Below are positions 8,552 through 17,895 of a stretch of DNA of 54,048 bases, in pieces. The stretch's first letter is position 1, and every line of letters begins with the position of its first letter. The notes beneath the pieces are model-generated. The model worked only from the letters and a program-made list of their open reading frames with translations, was not told the origin of the DNA and made no database searches. Position numbers and translations under genes: made by a program. The stretch is from Promethearchaeota archaeon (GTDB lineage: Archaea; Asgardarchaeota; Lokiarchaeia; Sigynarchaeales; SOKP01). The DNA lies in the NCBI GenBank assembly GCA_019057775.1, contig JAHLWT010000024.1:1-54048 (forward strand), written 5' to 3'.

Positions 8552-9661
8552 TTATATCAATGGATATGATCCTAAAATCTTATACCAAATAACATTTTCA
8601 TTCATCTTATCAAGAACATTTAATACATTCTGATCCATTTTATCTCCTTCAAAGTCCATTAGAAATATATATTCCCAACGACCCATTCTCCTCGGACGAG
8701 ATTCTATCTTTAATAAATTAATGTTAGACTCTGCAAAAACTTTTAAAACGCCATATAGGGCTCCTGGAACATGTTTAGTAACAAAAACTATTGTGGTCTT
8801 AACTTTCCCCTCTTTGTGGTTATTTTCTTTTTTAGATATTATCAAAAATCTTGTATAATTTAACGAACTATCTTCAATTCTCGATCTTAAAATCTTTAGC
8901 CCGTTTAATTTACTAGAAAACTCTGTTCCAATCGCAGCGTATGATTCGTCATTCAAATCTTTAATCTTCAGAACTGCTTCGGAAGTGGAATTGGCATCAA
9001 TCAATCTAGCATTAGGTAAATATGTTTTTAGCCATTTTCTTGCTTGAGCAAAAGCTTGAGGGTGTGAAATTATGTTATGGATTTTAGATAGATCAGAATC
9101 GTTGATTGAAATTAAATTTTGAACAATCCTAATTTCTTGCTCCCCATAAATGAACAGATTTTTTTCTATTAATAAGTCAAGAGTTTCCCGAACTGTACCT
9201 TGAAGACTGTTTTCAATTGGGACAACACCAAAATCTATTATCTCCTTTTCTATATTCTCAAATATATCTAAAGTAGTGTTAAACGATATAAATTCTGTAC
9301 CTGCTTTTGGGAAATGCTCTAACGCAGCTTGATGTGTGAAAGTACTTACTGGTCCTAAATAACCTACCTTGCTTATATATCCTTGAATTAATTTACTTGC
9401 GCTAAGTATTTCTCTCCATATCGCTTCTATACTCATAGGTTTTAATATAGTTGATTTTGTTTTAATTCTTTCAATTATCTCCTTTTCTCTAATAGGTTGG
9501 AAAACATTTAAATCTAATATCTTTTTAAGATTTCCGATTTTTTGAACAATTTTCCCTCTCTCATTTAAAAAGCTAATAATCTTATCATCAATTTCATTTA
9601 TAGCCTCTCTAAGCTCTTCTATTTTTTTATTGTCAGAGTTGTTATTGTCCATTTTACTCAC
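8552..9661 (-). CDS. pheA: Chorismate mutase / prephenate dehydratase
   Basis: A 369-residue bifunctional P-protein that converts chorismate to prephenate and then phenylpyruvate in phenylalanine synthesis. Residues 13-95 are an AroQ-type chorismate mutase helix bundle (ELREAINEIDDKI, then QPIREKEIIERI). Residues 98-275 are prephenate dehydratase, with GYLGPVSTFTHQAA, VVPIENSLQGTV (147-157) and the catalytic TRF at 270-272. Residues 290-369 are an ACT domain with PGAL (299-302) and ESRP (320-323), the phenylalanine-binding motifs, so feedback inhibition is expected. It lies 37 bases after pheT and is probably the last gene of a pheS-pheT-pheA unit. Confidence 0.93.
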   Translation of the reverse strand: MSKMDNNNSDNKKIEELREAINEIDDKIISFLNERGKIVQKIGNLKKILDLNVFQPIREKEIIERIKTKSTILKPMSIEAIWREILSASKLIQGYISKVGYLGPVSTFTHQAALEHFPKAGTEFISFNTTLDIFENIEKEIIDFGVVPIENSLQGTVRETLDLLIEKNLFIYGEQEIRIVQNLISINDSDLSKIHNIISHPQAFAQARKWLKTYLPNARLIDANSTSEAVLKIKDLNDESYAAIGTEFSSKLNGLKILRSRIEDSSLNYTRFLIISKKENNHKEGKVKTTIVFVTKHVPGALYGVLKVFAESNINLLKIESRPRRMGRWEYIFLMDFEGDKMDQNVLNVLDKMNENVIWYKILGSYPLI

Positions 9662-9698
9662 TTATTAATAATTTTAGAATAAGAATTATATGAAAAAT

Positions 9699-11375
9699 TT
9701 AAAATAAATATTGTAAATTTAATTCCAATGCAGCAACAGGAAATTCTAATTTAAAATTTAATAACACTTCAGGATGTATTTCACCTATTTCCCCAATCCT
9801 CTCTCCATTTAAAAAGATTCCTCCAGCTCGTCCATTAATATAGCTAGCATTAATTTCTGGTTTAATTAAATATTCCGCTTTTCTCCCTAATGAGGTCATT
9901 ATGAAGTCTAAGGTAGATCTTATCTCCGTAAAATCTGCATACTCATGGTAAATTACCGCTGATAAATGTACTTCTCTCTTTGCCCCTGTTTCTTCACTTG
10001 GAGCTAATAATACTACATCACCTACCTCAAAAATTCTTATCGGTTTTTCTTCAGATCTATTATATAAGAGAGTTTCCATCAATTTTGGCATGATGGTAGT
10101 TCTTGTAGTATTAAATTCTTTAGAGACAGGGTTTAAAATTTGAACATGATCATTTTCATCATAAGTTTGATGCATATAATTATATTGTTTTTCAGAGTTT
10201 GCTAGAATGAAGTTCAACACCTCTAAATATCCTGCTCCAATCATGATTGTTCTTATCTTATTTGAAAATATTTGAATTGGATGATATTCACCTGTACCTC
10301 CCTCCCTTATCGTTCGTGGCAGTTTTTCATATCCATAACCAATTGCATATTCTTCAGTAAAATCAACAATATGCATGATATCACCTCGAAATGGGGGTAC
10401 CCAAATATCTATATACCCTGCTTTTTTAGCTTGTTCAGCGTTAAATCTTACTTTCCTGAAACATTTAATAACTTCTTTATAAGTTAATTTTAATCCTATA
10501 TAATCGTTTAAATAATCAAGTTTTACTTCCCATTTCTCTGGAGTTAAATTTGGAGTTATTATACTCTCTCTATCTGAATAATTCACTTTAACACTTTCTA
10601 AACTAGCTCCCATATCAGCTAAAGTTGTCGATAAAATGTTTAAGGCTAAATTTACAGCCGTAAAATTTGTTCCCGTCAAATCTAAGAATAAATTTTGGGT
10701 ATCATCAGTTACAGTTGTTTTAATTCCATTTATAACAGGTGGAAAAGAGAGAATTTCATCATTTTTATCAAAAATTAAGGGGTAAACTTCTTTACCTTCT
10801 AAAATATGGGCATACTCAATCCCTTTTTCATGCAATAATAGGATTTCTTCTAAATTCATTGGATATCCATCGCCATGAAGAGGAATAAAGCTTACTGAAT
10901 CGGGTTTTACAGCGGTATATCTGAATGGTGGTTTTATTTTATCAAGATCATGTACACCGATTGCCACCTTTTTTCTATCTCTCCCAACTGCCCAATGAAG
11001 GTGTTCTTGAATATTCATCAAAGTAGTAATTTCGTCTTCATCTAAATCAATGTCTCTTACAACGCCACATACTATATATGGCCTAACCTTATTTACAATT
11101 GGATCTACATTTAATTCAATTTTTCCAGGATTTATCTCAAATGAGGGGATCCCCAATTCAATTTCGTAATACCCCTTGAGAGTTCTAGCAATTCCTTCTG
11201 GACTTGAAAAATCTGGTCTGTTAGGATTATACTCCACTTTAATTTTCTGTTCTTCTTCATTAATGCTATCTAAATCTAAACCAATCCATTGTAAATCGTA
11301 TTCTAATTTATTAATGTCTAGTTTCTTTCCAACTAGCTTTTCTAATCTTTCAAGTTTTAATTCTAATGTTGGCAT
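9699..11375 (-). CDS. pheT: Phenylalanyl-tRNA synthetase beta subunit
   Basis: A 558-residue protein, the short archaeal/eukaryotic beta-subunit length (bacterial ones are near 800). The N-terminus LVGKKLDINKLEYDLQWIGLD is the usual opening. A central B3/4 region has RPYIVCGVVRDIDL and the AVGRDRKKVAIGVHDLDKI block. A B5 domain and the synthetase-like core follow, with PPFRGDIMHIVDFTEEYAIGYGYEKLP split across about 328-354. It forms the alpha2-beta2 PheRS with PheS, encoded 17 bases upstream, and the B3/4 domain edits mischarged Tyr-tRNA. Coding overlap with shadow plus-strand ORFs is ignored. Confidence 0.95.
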   Translation of the reverse strand: MPTLELKLERLEKLVGKKLDINKLEYDLQWIGLDLDSINEEEQKIKVEYNPNRPDFSSPEGIARTLKGYYEIELGIPSFEINPGKIELNVDPIVNKVRPYIVCGVVRDIDLDEDEITTLMNIQEHLHWAVGRDRKKVAIGVHDLDKIKPPFRYTAVKPDSVSFIPLHGDGYPMNLEEILLLHEKGIEYAHILEGKEVYPLIFDKNDEILSFPPVINGIKTTVTDDTQNLFLDLTGTNFTAVNLALNILSTTLADMGASLESVKVNYSDRESIITPNLTPEKWEVKLDYLNDYIGLKLTYKEVIKCFRKVRFNAEQAKKAGYIDIWVPPFRGDIMHIVDFTEEYAIGYGYEKLPRTIREGGTGEYHPIQIFSNKIRTIMIGAGYLEVLNFILANSEKQYNYMHQTYDENDHVQILNPVSKEFNTTRTTIMPKLMETLLYNRSEEKPIRIFEVGDVVLLAPSEETGAKREVHLSAVIYHEYADFTEIRSTLDFIMTSLGRKAEYLIKPEINASYINGRAGGIFLNGERIGEIGEIHPEVLLNFKLEFPVAALELNLQYLF

Positions 11376-11392
11376 TCCTCTTTAACCTCTTA

Positions 11393-12928
11393 TTAATATG
11401 ATTGAGATCTTAACCATTTAATTGGATTTATATAGAAATCTCGTATGTCCTTACGACCAAAGTAAAGCATTGCTATTCTTTCTAAACCTTGACCCCAAGC
11501 TAAAACTCGTGTAGGATTTTTAATTCCCCATGGATAAGTTACTTCAGGTCTAAATATTCCAGAACCTCCCATTTCAAGCCATTCGTTAATTTTATCATAA
11601 AAAACTGAAACTTCCATGCTAGGTTCGGTATATGGGAAAAAACCAGGCCTAGTAATTATCTTAGGGAATCCCATTTTTCTATAGAATTCTGATAAAAGGC
11701 CAATAAGATCACTTAATGTCACATTTTCATCTATTACAATGCCTTCTACTTGTGTGAATTCTGCTAAATGAGATTTATCAACTTTTTCATTTCTAAAAAC
11801 TCTATCTATACAAAATACTTTAATTGGAGTTTTATCATTTTCCTTATAATATTGGGCTAGTCGTCTAATAGTTGTAGCTGTTGTATGGGTCCTCAATACT
11901 GTTTTTTTTGCTGTGTTTATATCCCAGTTATAACCCCAACCTCGTGATCCAGAATCTCCACCATTTTCATGTGTTTCCTTCACAGCTTGAACTCTATCTT
12001 CTTCTGGTAATTTAGCTTTTTTCGGCTGATTTAGGTAAAAAGTGTCTTGCATCTCACGAGCAGGATGATCTTGCTGTTGAAATAAAGCATCAAAATTATA
12101 AAATGCACTCTCAATAATAGGACCTCTAATCTCTGTAAATCCCATCGAAAGAAAGATTTCTCTAATTTCATTAATAAGTCGGATCATTGGGTGAATTTTC
12201 CCTGCCTTTAATAATGGACCCGGCTTAACAACATCGAAAGGCTTTAGCTCGTACTCCTTCCAAGAACCGGAACTTAACATTTCTGAAGTTAACTTACTTA
12301 CTTGTTTTAAAACTTCAATTTTTGATAGATCTATATTTTTACCCTTTTCAGATAAATAAATAGTTCTTTGAGTTTTTTGATACTTCTTGATTAATTTTCT
12401 TCTATTTAAAATATCTAATTGAATTAAATCCTTCTTTGATAATGTGGAATAATCAATTATAATATTTTTTTCAAATTTTTTTAGAAATTTTTCTATATCA
12501 GATTGAGGAAATTCTTCTGTAATAAGGTAAATTTTATCTTCACCTGAAGCTTTACTTTGAGCAATCCAACGGTTCTTCTTTAAATTTGAGATCCCTATAT
12601 AAAACAATTTTTTTTCAAGATTTGTTCTTTTTAGAAATTCCTCAAGGCTTATCTCTTTAACTTGATTTTCTAATAAAAAATTTAGTACTTGGCGTTCAGG
12701 TAATCCGTTTTTTAAATAATCTATCCCTTCTCCAATTAAGGAAATTTGATTTAAATCATTTTCTCTAAATCCTCCTAAATCATTTTCAATTAAATCATTG
12801 ATAGCAGACATAAGTACTATGTAATCAATCTTCATTTCTTTAGCTAGATCTGTAGCTAACACTTCAGAATCCTTCTCTTTTAATACTCTTAAAATATCAA
12901 TTACCTGTTTTTTAAGTTTATATGTCAT
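11393..12928 (-). CDS. pheS: Phenylalanyl-tRNA synthetase alpha subunit
   Basis: A 511-residue archaeal-type catalytic subunit. Residues 1-200 form winged-helix-like DNA/tRNA-binding modules, as in archaeal and eukaryotic PheS. The class II core has FTEIRGPIIESAFYNFDALFQ (motif 1 region), DHPAREMQDTFYL, motif 2 FRNEKVDKSHLAEFTQVEG, and motif 3 with MGGSGIFRPEV and WGQGLERIAM. It charges tRNA-Phe together with PheT. It is first in the minus-strand pheS-pheT-pheA run and has a good archaeal promoter upstream (12981-12996). No leader-peptide or T-box-like structure was recognised, though the AT-rich upstream DNA limits that judgement. Confidence 0.95.
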   Translation of the reverse strand: MTYKLKKQVIDILRVLKEKDSEVLATDLAKEMKIDYIVLMSAINDLIENDLGGFRENDLNQISLIGEGIDYLKNGLPERQVLNFLLENQVKEISLEEFLKRTNLEKKLFYIGISNLKKNRWIAQSKASGEDKIYLITEEFPQSDIEKFLKKFEKNIIIDYSTLSKKDLIQLDILNRRKLIKKYQKTQRTIYLSEKGKNIDLSKIEVLKQVSKLTSEMLSSGSWKEYELKPFDVVKPGPLLKAGKIHPMIRLINEIREIFLSMGFTEIRGPIIESAFYNFDALFQQQDHPAREMQDTFYLNQPKKAKLPEEDRVQAVKETHENGGDSGSRGWGYNWDINTAKKTVLRTHTTATTIRRLAQYYKENDKTPIKVFCIDRVFRNEKVDKSHLAEFTQVEGIVIDENVTLSDLIGLLSEFYRKMGFPKIITRPGFFPYTEPSMEVSVFYDKINEWLEMGGSGIFRPEVTYPWGIKNPTRVLAWGQGLERIAMLYFGRKDIRDFYINPIKWLRSQSY

Positions 12929-13468
12929 ACGTGAACGCCATTAATTTAATCTTATACATTATGTTTTTAAAATCTCTAAGGTATTTAAATCTTTCGTGAG
13001 TTTGGTTGTTTTAAATTGTCCCATCTTGAATTAGAATGATTTTTTCTTAACAAGTTATTTTAAGTTATTAATATCATTACAAATAAATTATACCGTAGCC
13101 AAGAGAAATCAATTAGCATTATTCTTTTATTCTCTTGGCAGAATAAAAAATTTTAAGAGAAATGCATCTTGATAAAATTCTATTTTCAATTGCTCAGTGA
13201 GAGTATAAACATTCATTGTTAGTATAATCAAGAATCAATTTTCCTATAATATGTTTAATGAATAATAACTAAAAAATTTACCTACTTTAGTTTTTCATGT
13301 ATATTTTTAGAATTAATTCATTAAACTAATTTTAAGATGTAATTGATAAATAATTAATTTAGATTGATTATTTTAGATGACTTAATCATAGATAGGTAGA
13401 CTTAAAAAGAAATTTTACTTTATAAAAACTAACTATCAAAGAGACAAAATTAACAAGTGAAATAATAA
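12929..13468. other. 540-base intergenic region with one GC-containing hairpin
   Basis: The gap lies between divergently transcribed pheS and the surface-protein gene. It holds the pheS promoter at its left end and a perfect 10-bp inverted repeat (GCCAAGAGAA at 13098-13107, TTCTCTTGGC at 13130-13139, 22-base loop). Just before 13469 is a GTGA ribosome-binding site nine bases from the ATG. No tRNA cloverleaf and no convincing small ORF were seen. Confidence 0.45.
12981..12996 (-). promoter_or_regulatory. BRE/TATA promoter of pheS operon
   Basis: Read on the minus strand this is CGAAAG followed by ATTTAAATAC, a good match to the archaeal BRE plus TATA arrangement. Transcription would start about 25 bases downstream, near 12960, leaving a leader of about 30 nt before the pheS ATG at 12928. 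Confidence 0.55.
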
Positions 13469-15478
13469 ATGAGTTTTAATAAGGTAAATAAAAAATCTAA
13501 ACATCTGATTTTTGGAATTCTGATATTTGCCATTTTATTCAACGTTACTGCATTTTCTGACTTAATAAAATACTCATCTACAGAAGAAGAACATCCAGAG
13601 AAGACTTTTAAAAAATATAATCCTAAATTTAGTGGACTACAAATTAATATCACTTCTCCTGAGAATAAAACTTATACTGAACCAATGAGCGGATATTATC
13701 CTGCGACATACGGATTTGAGAATGAAACAGATGGGACTTCTGGTACTGATATTGATTTTGTTGATGACTACCATGTCCACCCTCCGAATACATGGGCTAA
13801 AATAGTAACTGAATTTAATGGACATAAAAAGGTTTTAGAATGTTATGATCATAATACTGATGATGTCGCGTGGTGGCATAATCATTCAGCTCAGACATTT
13901 GGTACTTATGAATTTCACATGGCGACATCAGATCCAACCTATGCTTCTGTAATATATATATATAATAATATACTAACAAGAACTTCTTTATTTGGGTTTA
14001 GAATAGATTTAGATAAATTCAGATGTACTAATAGTGGTTGGATTGATGTTCCAGGAGCTCCTACTCCTGTTGCAAATACATGGTATCATATACGTATAGA
14101 TTTTGAATGTACAGGTGGAACTTATATGGAATTAGCCCAATATACATATCAGGTGTGGATAAATAATGTAAAGTATGGACCGTTTAGTTTTGATAGTGAT
14201 GAGAGTCAAGCAGATGAAATTGGATTTGTTACATCAAATACGGATACTCCTTATGAAACTTATTTGGACGCATTTGGATTTTCTTGGGATGCAGATTATA
14301 CCACTGGAGATAATCTGAAAGAAGGACTATTGCTTAGTTATGATATTGGTTTTACACCTGATTGGCGGGGATATTCCTTGGATGGACAAGCAAATCATAC
14401 AATATTAGGAAATACTACTATTCTCATGCCTAATGATGGAATACATTCAATTCAAGTATTTGGAAATAATTCATTAGGACAGATTTACCAATCTGAGGTA
14501 CGATATTTCACGGTGGATACGACAAATATCACTATTCCAGAAATCACCATCAATTCTCCCACCGATAGTGAGATATTTGGAACTGCACCCCCTAATTACG
14601 ATCTGTCAATTTTAGGTGATTATGAAACGATCTGGTACACTATTGACGATGGTGTAACTTATATCATTGTAAGTAGCCTAACTGGAAACATTGATCAAGT
14701 AGAATGGGATAAAAAGGGAAACACCATTGTTACGATTAAATTCTTCGCGAATAATAGCGCGGGCTCTGTAGGAAGCGCTGAAGTTCAAATTATTAAATAT
14801 GTAGCGGGACAAGGCCCTCCTGTAATTATTATTAATTCCCCTGCTCAGAGTGATTTATTTGGGAAAGTTGCGCCTAATTTTAGTTTATCGATAATAGAAG
14901 CAACTTTAGATAGCACGTGGTATTCTCTTGATGGAGGAGCGGCAAACATTACATTTATCGGAACAACAGGAACAATTTCACAGTCAGAATGGGACAAGAT
15001 TGGAAACGGAACGGTAACCATTAGCTTCTACGCGACAAATTTAGAGGGTTATACTGGTCTATCGGAAGTTGTTGTTAGAAAGGATATCATTGATCCTATA
15101 ATCACTATCAATTCTCCTAATACAGGGCAAGAATTAGAATACCCTCCAGTATTCGATATTACAATCAATGTGCCAAATTTAGATTCTACTTGGTATACAC
15201 TTGATGGTGGCACTACTAACGTTACTTTTACTGGATACGATGGAATAATCAACGAAGTAGTATGGAATTCAACTACAAATGGTCCGGTTACAATTGATTT
15301 TTATGCACGTGACGACGTTGGAAATATAGGTACTGACTATGTAATCATTGTTAAAAACACTCAACAACCCGAATCATTACCAGAGATTCCTGGATATAAT
15401 TTAATAGCCATAATAGGAATCGTCATTATAATTACGACAATAATAGCAACTAAAAAGCGATTAATAAATCTATCTTAA
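13469..15478 (+). CDS. Secreted, C-terminally anchored protein with LamG-like and Ig-like domains
   Basis: A 669-residue surface protein. Residues 13-31 form an N-terminal signal/anchor helix. Residues 75-275 resemble a concanavalin/LamG-type beta-sandwich (ending DAFGFSWDADYTTGDN). Residues 285-350 look like a partial Ig-like domain. Three related Ig-like repeats of about 90 residues follow (357-443, 451-537, 542-628), each opening with I-x-INSP and containing WY-[ST]-[IL]-D. A short PEIPGYN hinge leads to a C-terminal membrane helix (644-660) and a basic tail, the layout of archaeal C-terminal surface-anchoring signals. It probably binds a carbohydrate or extracellular partner; ligand unknown. 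Its stop codon interlocks with that of the convergent PPAT gene. Confidence 0.75.
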   Translation: MSFNKVNKKSKHLIFGILIFAILFNVTAFSDLIKYSSTEEEHPEKTFKKYNPKFSGLQINITSPENKTYTEPMSGYYPATYGFENETDGTSGTDIDFVDDYHVHPPNTWAKIVTEFNGHKKVLECYDHNTDDVAWWHNHSAQTFGTYEFHMATSDPTYASVIYIYNNILTRTSLFGFRIDLDKFRCTNSGWIDVPGAPTPVANTWYHIRIDFECTGGTYMELAQYTYQVWINNVKYGPFSFDSDESQADEIGFVTSNTDTPYETYLDAFGFSWDADYTTGDNLKEGLLLSYDIGFTPDWRGYSLDGQANHTILGNTTILMPNDGIHSIQVFGNNSLGQIYQSEVRYFTVDTTNITIPEITINSPTDSEIFGTAPPNYDLSILGDYETIWYTIDDGVTYIIVSSLTGNIDQVEWDKKGNTIVTIKFFANNSAGSVGSAEVQIIKYVAGQGPPVIIINSPAQSDLFGKVAPNFSLSIIEATLDSTWYSLDGGAANITFIGTTGTISQSEWDKIGNGTVTISFYATNLEGYTGLSEVVVRKDIIDPIITINSPNTGQELEYPPVFDITINVPNLDSTWYTLDGGTTNVTFTGYDGIINEVVWNSTTNGPVTIDFYARDDVGNIGTDYVIIVKNTQQPESLPEIPGYNLIAIIGIVIIITTIIATKKRLINLS

Positions 15479-15918
15479 TTCAATTTTTTTAATTTTTTCC
15501 TTATTGAAGTTGAGCTTAATCGTTTATTTTCTTTATTTTTAATTATAGGAATAACAATTAAAATGAGAGGATTCAAACCCTTGTTTTCCCTATTTTCATT
15601 CAGATTTAATGCATTTTCATAAGTTTCCTGGCTAACTACTAATCCTTCGTATCTAGGATCTTGGGCATATTTATCCATATCATCCCAATTTTTTATTTCT
15701 ACAATTTTAATACGTTTTAAATCAGAAAAAGACTCTAGAAATTTAATTAAATTCTCTTCCCTTTTTTTAAAACTTTCTAATTCTGAGAAACATTGTTTAT
15801 TCTTTAAAAGATCTTGTGAAGTTAATCCAATCTCCACTTTATCAGATATAGATAAGGCAGTTCTTAATAAAAATTTATGTCCTTCATGGAGATGATCAAA
15901 AGTTCCTCCCAATCCCAC
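15475..15918 (-). CDS. coaD: Phosphopantetheine adenylyltransferase, archaeal type
   Basis: A 147-residue nucleotidyltransferase of the archaeal/eukaryotic-like PPAT group (coenzyme A synthesis, 4'-phosphopantetheine to dephospho-CoA). GLGGTFDHLHEGH at the N-terminus carries the HxGH signature (11-14) and the phosphate-binding Thr6. The C-terminus has RLSSTSIRKKL, matching the ISSTxIR adenylate-binding motif. The start is a GTG at 15918, because an in-frame stop lies just upstream and no ATG is available. It overlaps the convergent surface-protein gene by four bases. Confidence 0.88.
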   Translation of the reverse strand: MGLGGTFDHLHEGHKFLLRTALSISDKVEIGLTSQDLLKNKQCFSELESFKKREENLIKFLESFSDLKRIKIVEIKNWDDMDKYAQDPRYEGLVVSQETYENALNLNENRENKGLNPLILIVIPIIKNKENKRLSSTSIRKKLKKLN

Positions 15919-15971
15919 TTTTTTAAGAATTTAAAAAACACCTTACTTATTAGAAAATAAGATTATAATTT

Positions 15972-16406
15972 TTATTTACCTATAACACCTATCGCTTCTT
16001 CTTTGGTTTCAGTAGTTTTGTTAGATTCTGTAGGTTTTTTCAATCTCACCGAATATATTTGTGTTATTTGCATTAATCCCTGGCATTGGTTACATTTATC
16101 TACTTTTTTAAAAACAAAATCTCTTTTTTCATAGTTTCTTACTTTAGTAAGTTCACATGCTTCACATTTTAATATTGTTAACGTCTGTCTAATTGGTTCA
16201 GGAGGAGGTTTCTGTACTTGGATTAAAGTGGCTCCTAAACAAATTAATATAAATCCAATTGACCAACTAGTGACAGTGTCACCAATTCTAAGGTATATAA
16301 ATAATCCACCTATAACAATTAAACTGATTAAAACAAGGTTCTTTAAGAAACTTTTTAAAGTTACTCCTTTCTTTAAGATATCCTCATCGTCTTCTTCTTC
16401 AATCAT
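15972..16406 (-). CDS. Two-helix membrane protein with zinc-ribbon tail
   Basis: A 144-residue protein of unknown function. An acidic N-terminus (MIEEEDDEDI) precedes two membrane helices (about 22-42 and 47-66). A cytoplasmic or external segment follows with two cysteine pairs, C-x2-C in LKCEACELTK and C-x2-C in DKCNQCQG, spaced like a zinc ribbon. The C-terminus is a Lys/Thr/Glu-rich low-complexity tail. It faces away from the DUF1512 gene, sharing an upstream region of about 110 bases with it. I do not recognise a named family. Confidence 0.65.
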   Translation of the reverse strand: MIEEEDDEDILKKGVTLKSFLKNLVLISLIVIGGLFIYLRIGDTVTSWSIGFILICLGATLIQVQKPPPEPIRQTLTILKCEACELTKVRNYEKRDFVFKKVDKCNQCQGLMQITQIYSVRLKKPTESNKTTETKEEAIGVIGK

Positions 16407-16515
16407 AGATCGTATCTTAATTTCTTCTTTTCTATGCTTTATAATAGAAAAGAATAAATAAATTTTATTATTATAAGAAATTAAAAGATTAAATCAAGAC
16501 AAATCAAAAAAAGAG

Positions 16516-17661
16516 ATGAATAATATTTATCAACTAGGTGGAAGCCAAAGCACAGATCCCCTTTCTTTAATACTGAATTTAATGTTCTTCTTTCTAATAT
16601 TTATTTCTATGTTTTATGGACAGAAATTGCAAGGTTGGAAAGCCAGTAAAGAAATCCAAACAGGATTGGACAAATTGAAAAAATGGAATGACGAATGTAA
16701 GGAAATTCTTATAACAAACTTTAAGGAATTTGCTGATAAGAAGAAAACTCAGAAAGATTTGATGTTTCAAATTGAAGATTTTATCACATTCGTTACAATT
16801 GGTCCAGTTTCTCTTGATCCCTACGGTATTATTCCGAAGTTTGATCATATTGTAGATGTGAGGGATGATAGATTTAAGGAAGAAGTAGCGCTTTTGGCCC
16901 CTAATGCAGATAATATCCGAAGATCCCATTTAGAAAATTTATTGGAAGTGACCATGGCAATAGATTTCATTTATAGATTAATTAGGCATTATCTTATTCT
17001 TGGCAAGAAGTCAAAATCAATGATTCTCTTACTACAAATATCAATGCAATTAGGTTTAATTCTCAGTATGGCTAAAGCTTATTATCATGCAGCAAAAGCC
17101 TTTGCAGAAGGTAGTCCTATAGGAGATGGTCTTGGGCCATTAGTAGCAGCAAGTTTTATAAGAACAGTATCAGATGGTGAAGTTGATGCGAAAGAGATTG
17201 AAAGAGAAACAATAGTACAAGAAGTAGATTTTGAAGATAGAATTATATATGTTGTTCGAGCAAAGGGTCCAGGAGGGGCAGTAGGAAAACCAGGTAAAGT
17301 GATAAAGGATTTGATTGAACAACATGGAGATTCAATATCCCGTATAATAATGATCGATGCTGGTTTGAAACTTAGTGGTGATAAAACAGGATCAATTGCA
17401 ATAGGTGTAGGAGCTGCCATTGGTGGTATTGGAATTGAAAAACATTACATCGAAGAATCGTCAACAGGTAAAGCAATTCCAATTGATGCCCTAATATGTA
17501 AGCAATCTTTAGAGGATGCTATAACCACAATGAAGCGTCCTATTACGCAATCCGTCCCTAAAATTATAGAAAAGATAAAAATGGCTATTAGAAAGCGAAC
17601 TGAAAAAGGCTCGAAGATAATAATAGCTGGTATTGGGAATACAATTGGAATCGGTGTTTAA
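16516..17661 (+). CDS. DUF1512 archaeal membrane-anchored protein
   Basis: A 381-residue protein matching the archaeal DUF1512 family. It has an N-terminal membrane helix (residues 17-36), then a soluble domain. Landmarks are IGPVSLDPYGIIPKFDHIVD, the GSPIGDGLGPLVAA segment, a VVRAKGPGGAVGKPG stretch, IIMIDAGLKLSGDKTGSIA and GAAIGGIGIEKHYIEE. The glycine-rich C-terminal half looks like a conserved binding or catalytic domain, but no activity is established for the family. The gene stands alone between the zinc-ribbon membrane protein and the AOR cluster. Confidence 0.85.
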   Translation: MNNIYQLGGSQSTDPLSLILNLMFFFLIFISMFYGQKLQGWKASKEIQTGLDKLKKWNDECKEILITNFKEFADKKKTQKDLMFQIEDFITFVTIGPVSLDPYGIIPKFDHIVDVRDDRFKEEVALLAPNADNIRRSHLENLLEVTMAIDFIYRLIRHYLILGKKSKSMILLLQISMQLGLILSMAKAYYHAAKAFAEGSPIGDGLGPLVAASFIRTVSDGEVDAKEIERETIVQEVDFEDRIIYVVRAKGPGGAVGKPGKVIKDLIEQHGDSISRIIMIDAGLKLSGDKTGSIAIGVGAAIGGIGIEKHYIEESSTGKAIPIDALICKQSLEDAITTMKRPITQSVPKIIEKIKMAIRKRTEKGSKIIIAGIGNTIGIGV

Positions 17662-17740
17662 TTTCTTTTCTTTTTTTATAATTTAGAAATTTATTCTTTA
17701 TAACCCTAATTTTATATCCATTTTTCAACGCTTTTACTAA

Positions 17741-17761
17741 TTCGCAAAAGTAGATATATAA
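17741..17761 (+). promoter_or_regulatory. Possible promoter of the AOR cluster
   Basis: CGCAAAAG followed by TAGATATATAA resembles an archaeal BRE plus TATA box. It lies about 125-135 bases before the AOR gene, so the transcript would have a leader of roughly 100 nt. Confidence 0.35.
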
Positions 17762-17869
17762 CTTTCTAAAGAAAATAGAAATTGTTTTATAATTGAGGGA
17801 ATAAAATTAATTAATTGAAAAAATTAATTATATGAATATTAAAAAATAAAGTAGTTAAAAGTTTGATTT

Positions 17870-17886
17870 GAGGTGGAAAGAAAATT
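17870..17886 (+). promoter_or_regulatory. Strong Shine-Dalgarno seven bases before an ATT codon
   Basis: GAGGTGG at 17870-17876 is the best ribosome-binding site seen in the window, but it is 19 bases from the first ATG (17896). It is only seven bases from an in-frame ATT at 17884. Starting there adds four residues and gives a protein beginning [M]YGYMGKILRVDLT, the usual opening of aldehyde ferredoxin oxidoreductases. An in-frame TGA at 17869-17871 excludes starts further upstream. Confidence 0.5.
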
Positions 17887-17895
17887 TACGGTTAT

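Noticed and set aside
12929..13468. Possible tRNA or other structured RNA gene in the large gap
   Set aside because: No cloverleaf, TTCRANY box or CCA-like end could be found; only one simple hairpin is visible.
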